Source of the DNA: Scenedesmus sp. ARA3
Lineage: Eukaryota; Chlorophyta; Chlorophyceae; Sphaeropleales; Scenedesmaceae
Assembly: GCA_004335835.1 (NCBI GenBank)
Contig: RWJK01000389.1
Span: forward strand, 1-28,281
Direction: 5' to 3'
Length of the DNA: 28,281 bases
Shown one piece after another: positions 17,431-27,872 of the stretch. The stretch's first letter is position 1, and each line of letters starts with the position of its first letter. The notes beneath the pieces were generated by a model. It was given only the letters and a program-made list of their open reading frames with translations. It searched no databases and had not been told where the DNA came from. Made by a program: the position numbers and the translations under genes.

Positions 17431-19092
17431 AAACGGTAGCGCTGCCATACACCTTGTGCGGGAGTGAGCTCGTTTCAGATAGCCAGCATGGCAATGTAGT
17501 ATAGGATGTTAGTGCCAGGATCTGCTGCTGCAAAAGTGTTGTGGCAGTTGTGCCAGGTTGAACCTCTGCTGTATAGCGAGTACTGACATCGGCAGTGTTC
17601 CACGAGCCTGTACCATGTCGTGCCTCCCACACGCCAGCTCGGCTGCCCGATGGCTCCGGGATCCCAAACTTCAGGAGCCAGTGGCAGGAGGAGCAGCACA
17701 TCAGAATATATGAAGTTGAAGACAGCAGCCATGGTGGCAGGGGGCGCCTCCTAGATGCGTGAGTGAGCAACATGTTGCATTCAGCTATTGCAAACTGTGT
17801 TTACATGCCAATGCAAGGTTTTTACCAGTGGGCATGGAGCGCACATAGCTCAAGTCCCGCACAGGCTCGCACTCTGCTATAGTTTTGCCGTTTAAATTGC
17901 TAACATCCCTGATTACTTTCTGACGACTTCGATGACACCGTTGGTGTTCTGACAGTTGCAACGGGCAATTGCCCTTGCGGCACAACCGTATGCTAACAGT
18001 AGTGCATCAAACATGTTTGCAGTTCAGAGCAGGACACAGCGATCGGAAAGCACACTATTGGCATCGACTACGTGCATTGCTGCACATCAGCGTGAAGTAC
18101 AGCGCTTCTCCTTTGCACCATGAAGTTCTCGTGAAAGCTGTAACATGCTCAACAGTGTTTCTATGCAGTGTTAAGTTGCTGTTTTGTTGTAAAAAGAGAG
18201 TTGTTCTGTGATTGCTGCAACCAAGCAAGCACCACGCTGTTAGCACAGTTAGCTACCTTGAAGGCTTGGCAAACGGATCAATCACCAGCGTGGTGCACCA
18301 CGTGGTGTCTGTGCTTGCAGCAGTTACATAATGTGCAATGACACAGGAGCGTGCAAAACATATGCGCACTGCACCCTGTCGATCCAGGTGATGCTTGAAC
18401 ATGCCAAACCCACGTGTGCCACACGGTATGGTACCCAGCTGCACATGTACTGTATGCTCGTGAAACCTTGGGATTACCAACTGTGCCCACATGGCTATGC
18501 ATGATACAGCACAGAGCTGCCTGAAGCCACATGATGCCGTTGACTGAAGAGCAGCACCGTTCACAGCAGAGCTCTCCGGTGACTGCGTGATCTCGTTGGT
18601 GAGCTGACCAAGTGCGATCAGCAGCAGTGATGTTTGCGCAGCACAGCAGTGCCCCAGCATGAAACGACGCAACAAGAGGCCAACGTGCAACCTCCTGCAA
18701 TCACAAAAGTGGTACTTACCCCACTGCTGCCTGGTGCATTGTGTGCAGGCAGATCATGGCGAAAACATAAACCTCTGACAACCCAACAGCCCACGTCTAG
18801 TGCCTCACATGCACTTGAAGTCTGCGCGGTCATTTTGCCCCTATTCGCCCGCTGTGCTTCTGTGAAATTATGCTTACAAAAGCGCTGATTGCATCAAAAC
18901 ATCTGTATTTTAAATGCAGGATCGCAGCACCTGGTTGGGCAACTACACCGTCATATATGGCACTGCTGTACTGCACACAAGCCCGGTACGGCTGAACAAC
19001 CAGCGGTTGCAAACTGGGCATCTTTCCCTTCTCACCAACTTGGCTGATATCGAACGCTGACTGCTCAAACCCCAAACCCCTATGCATGATCA
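17431..19092. other. Convergent region between FHA gene and membrane-protein gene; no supported gene
   Basis: Holds the 3' flanks of two convergent genes. TGTAA motifs on the plus strand at 18139-18143 and 18188-18192 could serve polyadenylation of the FHA transcript but are distant. Two minus-strand open frames stand out: 17732-17475 (85 codons from an ATG, containing EVWDPGAIGQPSWRVGG) and 18690-18253 (145 codons ending FAKPSR). Neither has a recognised domain, so neither is called as a gene. The base composition is more AT-rich than in the genes. Confidence 0.4.
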
Positions 19093-21024
19093 TTATGCAG
19101 CACAAAGGAGTATGCTGAGAGCACAACCGCCATATGAGAGGAACCAGCAGTAACTTATGTAACAGCCATAACAACCCGCCGCGCAGCACAACCAGCTGAT
19201 GAGGGCCAAAAACAGCTGGACACACAGGCTTAATCACATGCCTTTGTGTAGGCACCCCGCTTGAAGCATGAGTGGCAACCCTCTTCTAGAGCTGGAGTTG
19301 ATGCCTGTGATGCACACCTTCCACACCTAGAGATTTTAGGTGGGCTGCAGCCCACTTGCTGTAAACAGAAGTCGTCCAAACAGAGCAGCACATAGCCCGG
19401 CATGAGGAAAAACAAAGATACAGCTGACTGCAACAAACATGAATGTTCTGCCTGCCTGTGTTCATTCTGCATGATTTGTGCTTATGTTATCTGCATGCAG
19501 TCGTATGGTGCATGCAAAGCAGCATGTGCAGCAGCTGACATACATGCAAAGGAGGCCACCTGGCAGTGTGTCAGCCATGATGAGAAGGACACCACGTTGT
19601 ATGATGAGAAGGACACCACGTTGTATGATGAGAAGGACACCATGATGAGAAGGACACCACGTTTTATGTACAAAGATTGGGCTCACTGTGTAGATGGAGC
19701 CTGTGCAGGATACATGCAAGGCTGCAGGGCCCATTCAAGGCTCCTGGTCCCCGACTGCTGCAGCCAGTGTTACTTGTGGCGGGAACTTGTCTGCGTATTG
19801 TAGCCACCGCAAGAGCAGCAGCGGCGAAGGCATGAGAAGCCCATGCAGTGCCATGATAACAGGCAGGTACACATTCTCTGCTGGCACCACCACCAGGTGG
19901 CCCGCTGCATCTGGCCCTGAAGCTGTCCTTGCGTCTAATATGCAGATAAACAACACAATGACAGCCATGATAGCAGCAGCAATGGGGATGCTGAGCAGCA
20001 GCCTCCGCAACAGAAGGGTTTCTGTTGAAAACTCGATTCGGACAGATAGCGATCGGAGGGCTGATCGCCTGCCGAGCTCTATCTCCCGCCCCATAGCCCG
20101 CTGCATAGCCCGCCGCCTAGATTCACGTAGCAGCACCAGCATGTGTGGTACCTGGCTGCTCACGAAGACCAGCAGCTCCAGGCTGGGTAGGTAGATTGTT
20201 ACCACACCTGCAGGCGCCACGCAGTGGCAGCGGTAGCAGCAGCAGCAGCAGCAGCAGCAGCGGCAGCAGCAGCGGCAGCAGCAGCGGCAGCAGCAGCGGC
20301 AGCCGCAGCGGCAGTGGCAAATACCAAAGCAGCATCAGCAGGGCATGTACGGCCTGCCTTGACACCTGTCCAGCAGCTGTGTTAGCAGCAGCTGCAGTAG
20401 CATGAGTGCAGCTGTACACCATCCCATAGTAGTGGAACAGTCACATCCTGTAGCTGTACTAAGTAGTACAACCGACTGATTAGCGGCAGGCCAGGCTGGC
20501 TAGGACCTGGCTATGACCTGAGCAGAACCCATGTTTTCTGGGCATGTACCGCAAAAAGCAAGGGCAGGTCCAGCAACTCTGGCAGATGACAGTAAGAGTT
20601 TCACGGTTGCTTGCAGCAAATGTTGCTGCACTACCTCTTGCACGGACATCATGGAGCGTGCATGGACGATGTTGTTATTGCCCTCCACATATGCTTTGGG
20701 ATCCCTGCAAGATGCCAAAGCAAGCATCATATCCCACAACACTGCCTGCATCTGACACGTGACAAGCCACACTTTTGTCGTACCTGTGATGGCGGTGGCA
20801 TAGAGTGCGGAGGGTCCATTTGGCTGCATTTGCAACATGGCCACAGCAAAGCGAATGACTGCCAGGGTGCCGAAGACTGCCAGGGACATGCAGAAAGCCA
20901 TGCATTTTGCACTGGCCCTCTGCAGCAGCATGTTGTGCCCCACAGCCACTCCTCGGCCGTCAATAGGCTCGCTGCTTGGGCCTGGTCCGTCTGTCACTGA
21001 CTGGCTAGCCACATCATAGAACAC
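19093..21024 (-). CDS. Unrecognised polytopic membrane protein, partial gene model
   Basis: Exons supported in gene order: 21024-20784 (phase 0 in, 1 out), 20207-19774 (phase 1 in, 0 out), 19427-19356 (0/0) and a tentative last exon 19215-19093 ending TAA. The joins are GT-AG and in phase, for about 290 residues. Hydrophobic segments: one in exon A (around AVFGTLAVIRFAVAML), one across the A/B junction (ATAITGVVTIYLPSLELL), two in exon B (IPIAAAIMAVIVLFICIL and the segment around NVYLPVIMALHGLL), plus the short exon C and the Cys/Tyr-rich last exon. Between the second and third lies a basic loop rich in Arg (RESRRRAMQRAMGREIELGRR), probably cytosolic by the positive-inside rule. I do not recognise the family. 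The N terminus is missing: an in-frame TAG abuts the exon A acceptor, so either an upstream exon exists or translation starts at the internal ATG in the GHNMLLQ context. Exons C and D are weaker than A and B. Confidence 0.55.
19577..19665. repeat. 24-bp tandem repeat, four units
   Basis: Units ATGATGAGAAGGACACCACG plus TTGT at 19577, 19601, a 17-bp truncated one at 19625, and 19642. It lies in the putative intron between exons B and C of the membrane-protein gene; on the plus strand it reads as YDEKDTTL repeats, without other coding support. Confidence 0.92.
20235..20315. repeat. Interrupted CAG/CGG microsatellite
   Basis: CAG tract with regular CGG interruptions, 25-30 bp intron-side of the membrane-protein exon B acceptor (20208); again CTG-rich on the coding strand just before an acceptor. 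Confidence 0.93.
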
Positions 21025-22124
21025 CTACCAAGCACAGTACAAAATAGCAGAAGCAGTGGATATCGGCAGGAGCTGACGCAGCAGCTCAGTTGACAAATCA
21101 CATATTTGCAGCCTGAAGCTCAAGCTGGGCTGTGTGCGATGGACACCGCACTGCTGTGTCCTACGGTAGGTGACCTACTGCAGGCTGATTGGTGCAAGCA
21201 TGCAGCAGCCTTCAAGCAGCATTGAGAGGTCATGTCAAGCTCACCTGTCAGGGCTGCTGGAGTTCAAAAGAGACGCAGGGTGCTATGGTCAATGCACCCG
21301 CAGCACCCGCAGCACTCGCAGCACTCGCAGCACCCGCAGCACTCGCAGCACCCGCAGCACTCGCAGCATCTGCAGCACCCGCGTAAGGCATGTGCTGTAC
21401 TGGATAGCTGCGCCCTTCCGAAGCCAGATAGGTGTTGCTCAAGAGATTACGTATACATGCATGCTGACAGTACCCTTTTCTTCAGCATTCGTTACACCAG
21501 CACAGCGCTGCTCTAGCATTAGTCCCCAGCCATACCCAGCTGAGCCCGCTCAGTTGTGGGCACAACTGGTCAGCTGTTGACCTGCAAGCAGTGATACTGC
21601 ATGCAGTACATACGCCCTTGTGGATGGCATGCCGTTCCACCAGTGCACTCTAGGGGAGCTAGCTTTTGGGCGGCCCTGCCCAGAGCAACCAGCCACCGCC
21701 TACACTACGCTGCTGCAGCTGTGATGCTACAGGCATCTGCTGTGTACCAGCTGCTTTGATCAGCTGAAACGCGCCACTACTGTTGAACACACAAGGCCGC
21801 TTTGCAGCGCCAGTGGCGGCTGTTCATACAACAAACTGCATGCAGCACAACGCTGCAACCAAGTATGGTACATAACAATGAGGCCGGGTCGCGCCAAGCA
21901 ATGCACACGCTGCCAACTAAATTGTGAAGGCCCGTGAACCCCTCCCGCAGTACCTAACCAACTGCAGCGACCGGCAACACAAATTGCAGATGAGTAACGC
22001 TGCCGGGCACTACTGACAATGAATCACTGCTGCTGTGACTCCTGCCGCTGCCAGCTGCAACAGCTACAACACCGGCTGCTGCTGCTGCTGCTGCTGCTGC
22101 AAAAAAAGAAACACGCTCTCTGCA
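21025..22124. other. Unresolved stretch between membrane-protein exon A and MPC2 stop
   Basis: Should contain the 5' part of the membrane-protein gene and the MPC2 3' UTR. A good minus-strand donor (CTGACAG then GTGAGC at about 21243) is visible, but its upstream frame does not match exon A in phase, so no exon is called. A CTG tract at 22076-22099 lies about 25 bp downstream of the MPC2 stop in its direction of transcription. Confidence 0.35.
21295..21382. repeat. 9-bp tandem repeat (CACYCGCAG), about ten units
   Basis: Alternating CACCCGCAG and CACTCGCAG units with one CATCTGCAG variant. Reads Ser-Thr-Arg on plus or Ala-rich on minus in artefactual frames. Confidence 0.93.
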
Positions 22125-23848
22125 TCAGGCAGCTGCCTCCTTCTTGCTCATCTCATAGCTGCATGCAGCGACACAAGGCAGGAGGCAGGAATATCAGCAT
22201 ATGCAAACCAGTAGTCAGGGCGTACGCAAATGACGCTAGCGTCAGGTGTGACAGGAGCGCCTGTTGTCCAGTGCTGCAGGTATGCAAAACATCTAGCAGG
22301 CCTGAAACATGCCCTGGAAAGGGGTCAGCAGGCAAGCTACTGACGTCCCGTACCCAAACAATTCAACGCATTTCAAATTCAAATGAACAGGCACGCTGCT
22401 ACACAAGCAATGCTGTTTCTGCTCAACGAAACACAGCTAGCATAGAAGCGCACAGCCTGCCAAACCACACACAGCATGTCATGCACAGCAGCGCAGCCCG
22501 CACCTGTACGTGTGCGGCAGCACAGCATGCAGCACAGCATGTAGCACATCACGCTGCCTGGTATGACACCCACCTGAACTTGCGTGACAGCTGGTAGAGC
22601 CCTGTTACCGCCATGAATGCATTCACTGTCATCAAGTTGTAGTTGATGGGGCTGATCTGCGTGCTGTAGCGCGTCCAGATCAGCCCGGTCAGCGTCACGG
22701 CTGCAGATAACAAAACAGCAACATAACGTAACAGGCAGGGAGGAAGAAATTGTCAGGGTGGAGACGATAGTGCAGTGCGGCTGAGCAATGGAGCAAGCAC
22801 ACAGCATGGCTGTAATGCCTGCCACTGCTGCAACGCAGTCATGTGAGCGGACGCACAAGCACAGATGTTGCTTGTTGCAGCAGCCCCTGCTGACGCTGCG
22901 CAGGTGCTCCTAGCGACCTCTGCCCAGGCTGCTGCTGTTGCTGCTCCTGCTTCGGCACTCACCGCACTGCTGTCGATGATGCCACTGAACGCAACTCACT
23001 GTACTGCTGTTGCTGCTGTTGCTGCTGCACACAAGCTCACTGCCCGACGGCTGCTGCTGCTGCATCGTACTCGCCGCAATGCTGCTGCCGCTGCTGCTGC
23101 TGCTGCTATTGCATGCAACTCACCGCACTGCTGTGGTGTGGAGATCTTCTCTGCTGGCCGCTGCATGTCTGCGATGTTGGCAAATGTGATGCCCCACTTG
23201 AAAGCTGGCGCCCAGAAATGGACTGCGCGCAGCAAAAAAGGGCAACAGACCGCAGGAGCAAAACTGTAAGTATCGCTGATGGGGATTGGGCGCCTGAGGA
23301 GCATGACTGACAAGCACCGTGCTCCATTTGACGGCGTGTACGAGGCAGCACAGCTGCTGCACTCCTGCTGGCATGCACTTGCGTCAGCTGTATCGCTGCT
23401 GCCGTTGCTGGCGTACACGGTGGCGTGTTCGCACTGTGCTTCGGCTGGTATGCAAGCAAGCGAATTGACAGACTCATGCTCCACTGATGAATGGGCAGGA
23501 TGGCGCGTGCACCAGTGCATGCCAACGTCAGCTGCACACAGCTGCCACGTTGAGCCAGAATGCCCGCTACATGCAGCCCTGTTACACAGTGCTAGGGATC
23601 ATCACTACTACGCATCATGTCAATGCATCTGCAAGCGCGTCACTATGTAACTGAGCCTAGCCACAGCATGCAAGTGCAGCTGGCGGGGGCCACCATCCCC
23701 CATGCTGCCGATCAACAGGGAGCTGCTCAGCCGCAAGCAGCTGCTCAGCGCTAGCAGCTCAGCGCAGACAATTGACTATGCGTTACTTACTTGTCTTTGG
23801 GCCTGCTGGGTGGTTCCAGAACGCCTGTAGCTTGGTTGCTGCAGACAT
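22125..23848 (-). CDS. MPC2: Mitochondrial pyruvate carrier subunit, MPC2 type, 4 exons
   Basis: Inner mitochondrial membrane subunit that pairs with MPC1 to import pyruvate. Exons in gene order: 23848-23791 (starts MSAATKLQAFWNHPAGPKT), 23222-23124 (HFWAPAFKWGITFANIADMQ, then RPAEKIS), 22700-22574 (LTGLIWTRYSTQISPINYN and the motif GLYQLSRK), 22158-22125 (YEMSKKEAAA, TGA). Phases 1, 1 and 2 match exactly; donors are GTAAGT, GTGAGT and GTGGGT. Total is 105 residues, the usual length for plant and algal MPC2 (about 105-110). The family hallmarks NHPAGPKT, FWAP..KWG, the D..RP.EK block and YQLSRK are all present. If the last intron were retained, translation would stop within eight codons. No paired MPC1 gene is seen in the window. 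Head-to-head with the WD40 gene, 573 bp apart. Confidence 0.93.
22955..23012 (-). repeat. Two short donor-side echoes of MPC2 exon 2
   Basis: Downstream of the true donor at 23123, two segments repeat its context: ACAGCAGTGCG then GTGAGT at about 22978-22955, and ACAGCAGTACA then GTGAGT at about 23010-22991. Only about 12 exon nucleotides are copied, so these are decoy-like donors; short length makes chance similarity in CTG-rich DNA possible. Confidence 0.5.
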
Positions 23849-24421
23849 GGTTGCTGCTGTTGCTGGTTTGCTACTGATGCCGGACTGCACAGGCGCCACC
23901 AAGCAACGTGCCTGCAATGAGAAGGATGGAACCGCGAAAAGCCACCGATTTCAGCGTGTACGTTTGTGCATACGCCGGAGATGCTCAGCTCGTAATGGTG
24001 GGTGTGCGTGCTTCTGTGCAGTTGGTGATCAACCAATCCACGCTGCCAGCTGCTGCTTGCTACTGAGCACACACACGTAGACTATCTAAACATAGATCGA
24101 ACTGGTCAGCAGTCACCTGCCTGTGACAGGACAGCAGATCAGTACACGCAACCAGAATACGTGAGACTGAAGCCGGCGAGTTATATCGGCATCAAAGTCA
24201 GATGACACATGCATGAGTTAGTGGCGCCCTTTGACGGCAGAAGCGACAGCTGACCAAGCCCTAGCGAACCCCCAGCTTGTCATCTAACGGAACGCGTGCT
24301 CCTTGGCCAGTGAGCTCGCAAGCACCGGCAGCTTTGGTTTGTTAGCTAAATGGGTGTTGCAAGTTGCTCAGTCCCGGCACGAGTGCGCAACTGTTGCTGA
24401 TGCAGCAAGCCCGCCAAAGCG
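23849..24421. promoter_or_regulatory. Divergent intergenic region between MPC2 and WD40 genes
   Basis: A 573-bp interval between two outward-facing start codons, hence both 5' UTRs and promoters. No recognisable element, repeat or convincing coding exon is seen in it; open frames inside are short and unsupported. Confidence 0.5.
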
Positions 24422-27359
24422 ATGCCTCCCACCGGAACAGCTCTGCAGCGGCTGAAAGATGCACGAATAGCCAGGCAGCAGGCGGGAATTACAGGTTCGC
24501 AAGCCTTCTGAGGCACTAGCTGGCAGGTAGATACAGGATACAGCAAACTCACCACTGAACACTGCTGTGAACTGCTTGCAGGCCAAAGGCAGCATTTTGC
24601 GGCTTCTTCCGATGCAGACAACGAGGCTTACATGCAGAACTTCGAGGAAGCTTTCAGCAGCTTGTCAACAGCCCCTCCTGGTCACCTGTCAGCAACAGCG
24701 CCATCAACAGCTCCAGCAGCAGCACGGCATGCAGGCACAAGGAAGCATAACATGCAGGCTACAGCAGTAGCCAACAGTAGAGTAGGTAGCAGCAGCGGCT
24801 GTCAAGCCACAGGAGCCAACAGCAATCACATAGGCAGCAGCAGACCAACCACAGGCACAAGCAGCAGCACTCAATGCCACAGAGCAGAGGCAAGCAGCAG
24901 GGGCCACACTGCAGTAGCGTCGGGTAGCCACAGAACAGCAGCAGCTACAGCAGCACGCGGATGCAGCCATGTCCTGCAAGCAGCTGACTTGCCAGTAGCC
25001 GAACCAACATCACCGCTGAGTTCATCCAGGACAGCGTTGCCAGGCTGGAGGGTTGGCCCTGTTGATGCAGCAGGTAGGGAGGCAGCTCAAGCACGCAGCG
25101 CAGCCCAGCTGGCGTCTATGTCACCTGTCAGTTGCTGTGTGTACAGCATCACACCCAATAGCTAGATACATGGACGACCTATGCTGTGGCTGCTGCAATG
25201 TTGTTAATGGCTGTTTGTTGTCTGCTTCTCATATGCGACCGTTTGAAGCAGCTGGCAACAGAAAGATCCTGCAAGCTCCTGCAGGAATGGGAGCAGCACA
25301 ACACGAGGCTGCTGCAGATGCATACCAAGCGCTCTCTGCACATGGCCTTAAGCTGCTGTGTGCCCTGCCTGCCTGCGCAACATGCTCTGTTGTCGTGCTT
25401 GCAGGAGTGCTTGTGCAGCTGTCAGACAGGCCTCTGATGTGCAGCGCAGCCAACTGGGACAGCAACGAAGTCATCATAGGCAGCAGCGACCATGCGTCAT
25501 ATGGTGTGGATGCTGCAGCAGGCAAGAAGCGCCGCACACTGTACTCCAAGACCACTGGGCACACAGAGTGAGCACTTGAACAGCGCTGCTTTCTCCATTG
25601 GCTTGTCTGCCGCAGCTGCGCTGCGCAAGGGCCTTGCTGCACAGCATCATAGCAGTGCATGCACACCACCACGTGTGGCAGCATTGCCTGTGCTGCAGTG
25701 TGCTGCTGACTAGGCTACACTCAACACCAGTCGCACATTTTAGCCACTGTGCATCACGCTGTGCTGCTCTGCATTTCATGCACTAATGTTTAATACCAAT
25801 TCTCGTAGGTGGGTGACCTCCGTGTGCTGCCTGCCTGGCGGCCGGGTCTTGTCTGGAGGCATGGACGGTCGTCTGTGGCTGTGGCCGGCAGGTGGCAGCG
25901 CAGGTTTTGAGGTTCAAGGGGCTCACTCTGCACCAGTCTCTCAAGTGACTTGCCTCACCCCAGCAGCAGCAGCAGCAGCAGCAGGGATAGGTACAGCTGG
26001 CAGTAGCAGCAGGAGTAGTGCAGGGGTGAGGTCAGCCAGAGCAGCAGCAGCAGCGGGACCTGTGCTGGCAGTTTCCTGCAGCTACGATAAGACGGTGAAA
26101 GTGTGGGATGTGAGTGACAGCAGGGCCAAGCAGCAGGCAGTGCTGCAAGGGCACACTGGGCCTGTGCTGGAGATGGCAGTGCACCCTGCTGGCAGCTGCA
26201 TTGTTACAGGTGGGGCTCAAGAAATCTTGCAGGACACATAGTTTCTATTCTGCTGTCACATGTTGCATTGACACGCATGCTGTTGGTAGGCATCCAATGA
26301 AGTGAGGCAGATCAGGACTGCTTGTTCTGTGTGTTGTCATGTGTATGGGCAGCTGCATGCAGCTTCTTTTGCGCTGCTTGAATTTGACGACCACGCACCT
26401 CAAGCGAGGTGCTTGTGCTTCTGTTGTTGTTGCTGCTGCTGCTCTGTGTGTCAGGTGACCGCAAGGGAGGCTTGATGTGCTGGGATTTGGAGGCAGGCAG
26501 CAGCAGTTGGGGCGTGGCAGCAGCACACCAAGGACACATCACAGCGCTTGCCTGGTCAACAGCAGCAGCAGCAGCAGCAAATACACCAGAGCAGCATTTA
26601 GCGCGTAACAGCAGCAGCTGCTGTGTCATCAGTGGAGGCCAGGATGGAGTGGTGCGGGTGTGGGATGGCCGCACAGGCAGCTGCTCAGCTGAGCAGGCGG
26701 TGCATGCTGACAAGCAGGGGAAGGGCGCTGTTGGAAACATCGTGACAGGTGCGACTGCGGCACAGCACCGACATGGCAAGCATCATGCACAGGTTGCGTG
26801 TGGCATTGTGGACAAAATGCAGTTGTGTTAGCCCTGTGCACACGCATCAGTATGCTTGCATGTGTCAGTCGCTCAAGCAGTGAAAATCAGCGAATGAATG
26901 CACTTCTACTGCTTGCATCACACCCTGCTCTTGCTGCAGGTGTACTTCACGACGCTGGAACACTATGCTTTCTACCTGCTCTGCTCGACCTTTTCCAACC
27001 ACCCTGCTTGCTGCTCCGCCTGCATGCAAACTGCAGGCCTTGGCAGCAGCGGCAACCTGGTAGTAACAGCAGGCGCCGACATGACGCTACGGATCCTGGA
27101 TGCAGCGCAGGCTTACAAGCCCATCCACACAGTGCAGCTGACAGACTTCCCGTACAGTCTCACTGCAGCAGGCGCTGATATCGTGCTGTGTGGCTGTGGC
27201 GACGGCAGCGTGCATGTGGTGGATGTGGAGGCAGGTGCTGAGCTGTATGCCTTGGGGGCTGGCAGGGCAGCAGTGAGGGCCATGGAGGTGTCACCAGGCA
27301 CTGGCATGTTGGTGTGCGCTGGTGATGACGGCTGTGTGGTTTGCTACGAGTTCAAGTGA
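24422..27359 (+). CDS. WD40-repeat protein with unique N-terminal region, 6 exons
   Basis: Exons: 24422-24494, 24582-25073, 25405-25567, 25809-26209, 26455-26748, 27037-27359 (TGA); phases agree, giving 581 codons. The N terminus starts MPPTGTALQRLKDARIARQQ and contains DADNEAYMQNFEEAFSSL, then a long Ser/Ala/Gln-rich linker to about residue 185. Eight WD-type blade strands follow: IIGSSDHASYGVD, VLSGGMDGRLWLW, VSCSYDKTVKVWD, VTGDRKGGLMCWD, ISGGQDGVVRVWD, VTAGADMTLRILD, LCGCGDGSVHVVD and VCAGDDGCVVCYEF. This fits a seven- or eight-bladed propeller, a protein-interaction scaffold. Poly-Ala runs sit in propeller loops. I cannot assign a specific orthologue. The final codons could be an exon end (TTCAA then a GTGAGT donor) instead of the stop. 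A partial copy of the last exon lies just downstream (27421-27520). First donor is GTTCGC, weaker than the others. Confidence 0.85.
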
Positions 27360-27420
27360 GTGTTGATGCACCGATAGCCCAATCACGGTCTGCCTGGGGT
27401 ATGCGGTCGTAAGGAAGTAT

Positions 27421-27520
27421 GGCTGGCAGGGCAGCGGTGAGGGCCATGGAGGTGTCACCAGGCACTGACATGTTGGTGTGCGGTGGTGATGACGGCTGTG
27501 TGATTTGCTACGAGTTCCAG
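27421..27520 (+). repeat. Downstream echo of the WD40 gene's last exon
   Basis: A copy of the final blade, 164 bp downstream of its original (27257-27359), reading AGRAAVRAMEVSPGTDMLVC then GGDDGCVICYEFQ. The stop is replaced by read-through for another 50-odd codons to 27679. Four replacements and one synonymous change, so weakly constrained. Confidence 0.88.
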
Positions 27521-27872
27521 TACAGCTCCTGCAGATTTGGCGCACTGATGTATGGGGGATGGGTTCAGCCGGCTACAAAACGTGATTTTAGCCGAGTACG
27601 GTTGGTGCAGCGGCGTGGTGCTGGCAGTGGAGATGTCACTTGTCGTGTTGACGGTGTAGCACTCCGAGTTGTGCTATGAGTCACGCAGCCCTAGGTCAGG
27701 CTGTTATCAGGTGTGGCTGTTTGAAGGTTTACGCTCAACACAGCAGCTGCTGAGTGACTTTAGGAGCTGGTAGCAGCAGGGACAGCAGCACTAGTGGCAG
27801 CAGGAACTGTTGTGGCTACAGTCACTGTGATACGGTATCACAAATGGTGCTGTCGTGCAAGTCCTATGTGAT

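Noticed and set aside
19402..19803. Plus-strand protein with YDEKDTTL repeats
   Set aside because: It is explained by a 24-bp DNA repeat lying opposite membrane-protein exons; no other coding support.
21170..21580. Plus-strand protein with Ser-Thr-Arg repeats
   Set aside because: It is the translation of a 9-bp tandem repeat; flanks show no domain.
22019..22597. Plus-strand 192-codon frame opposite MPC2
   Set aside because: It is antisense to two well-supported MPC2 exons, repeat-rich and without recognisable domains.
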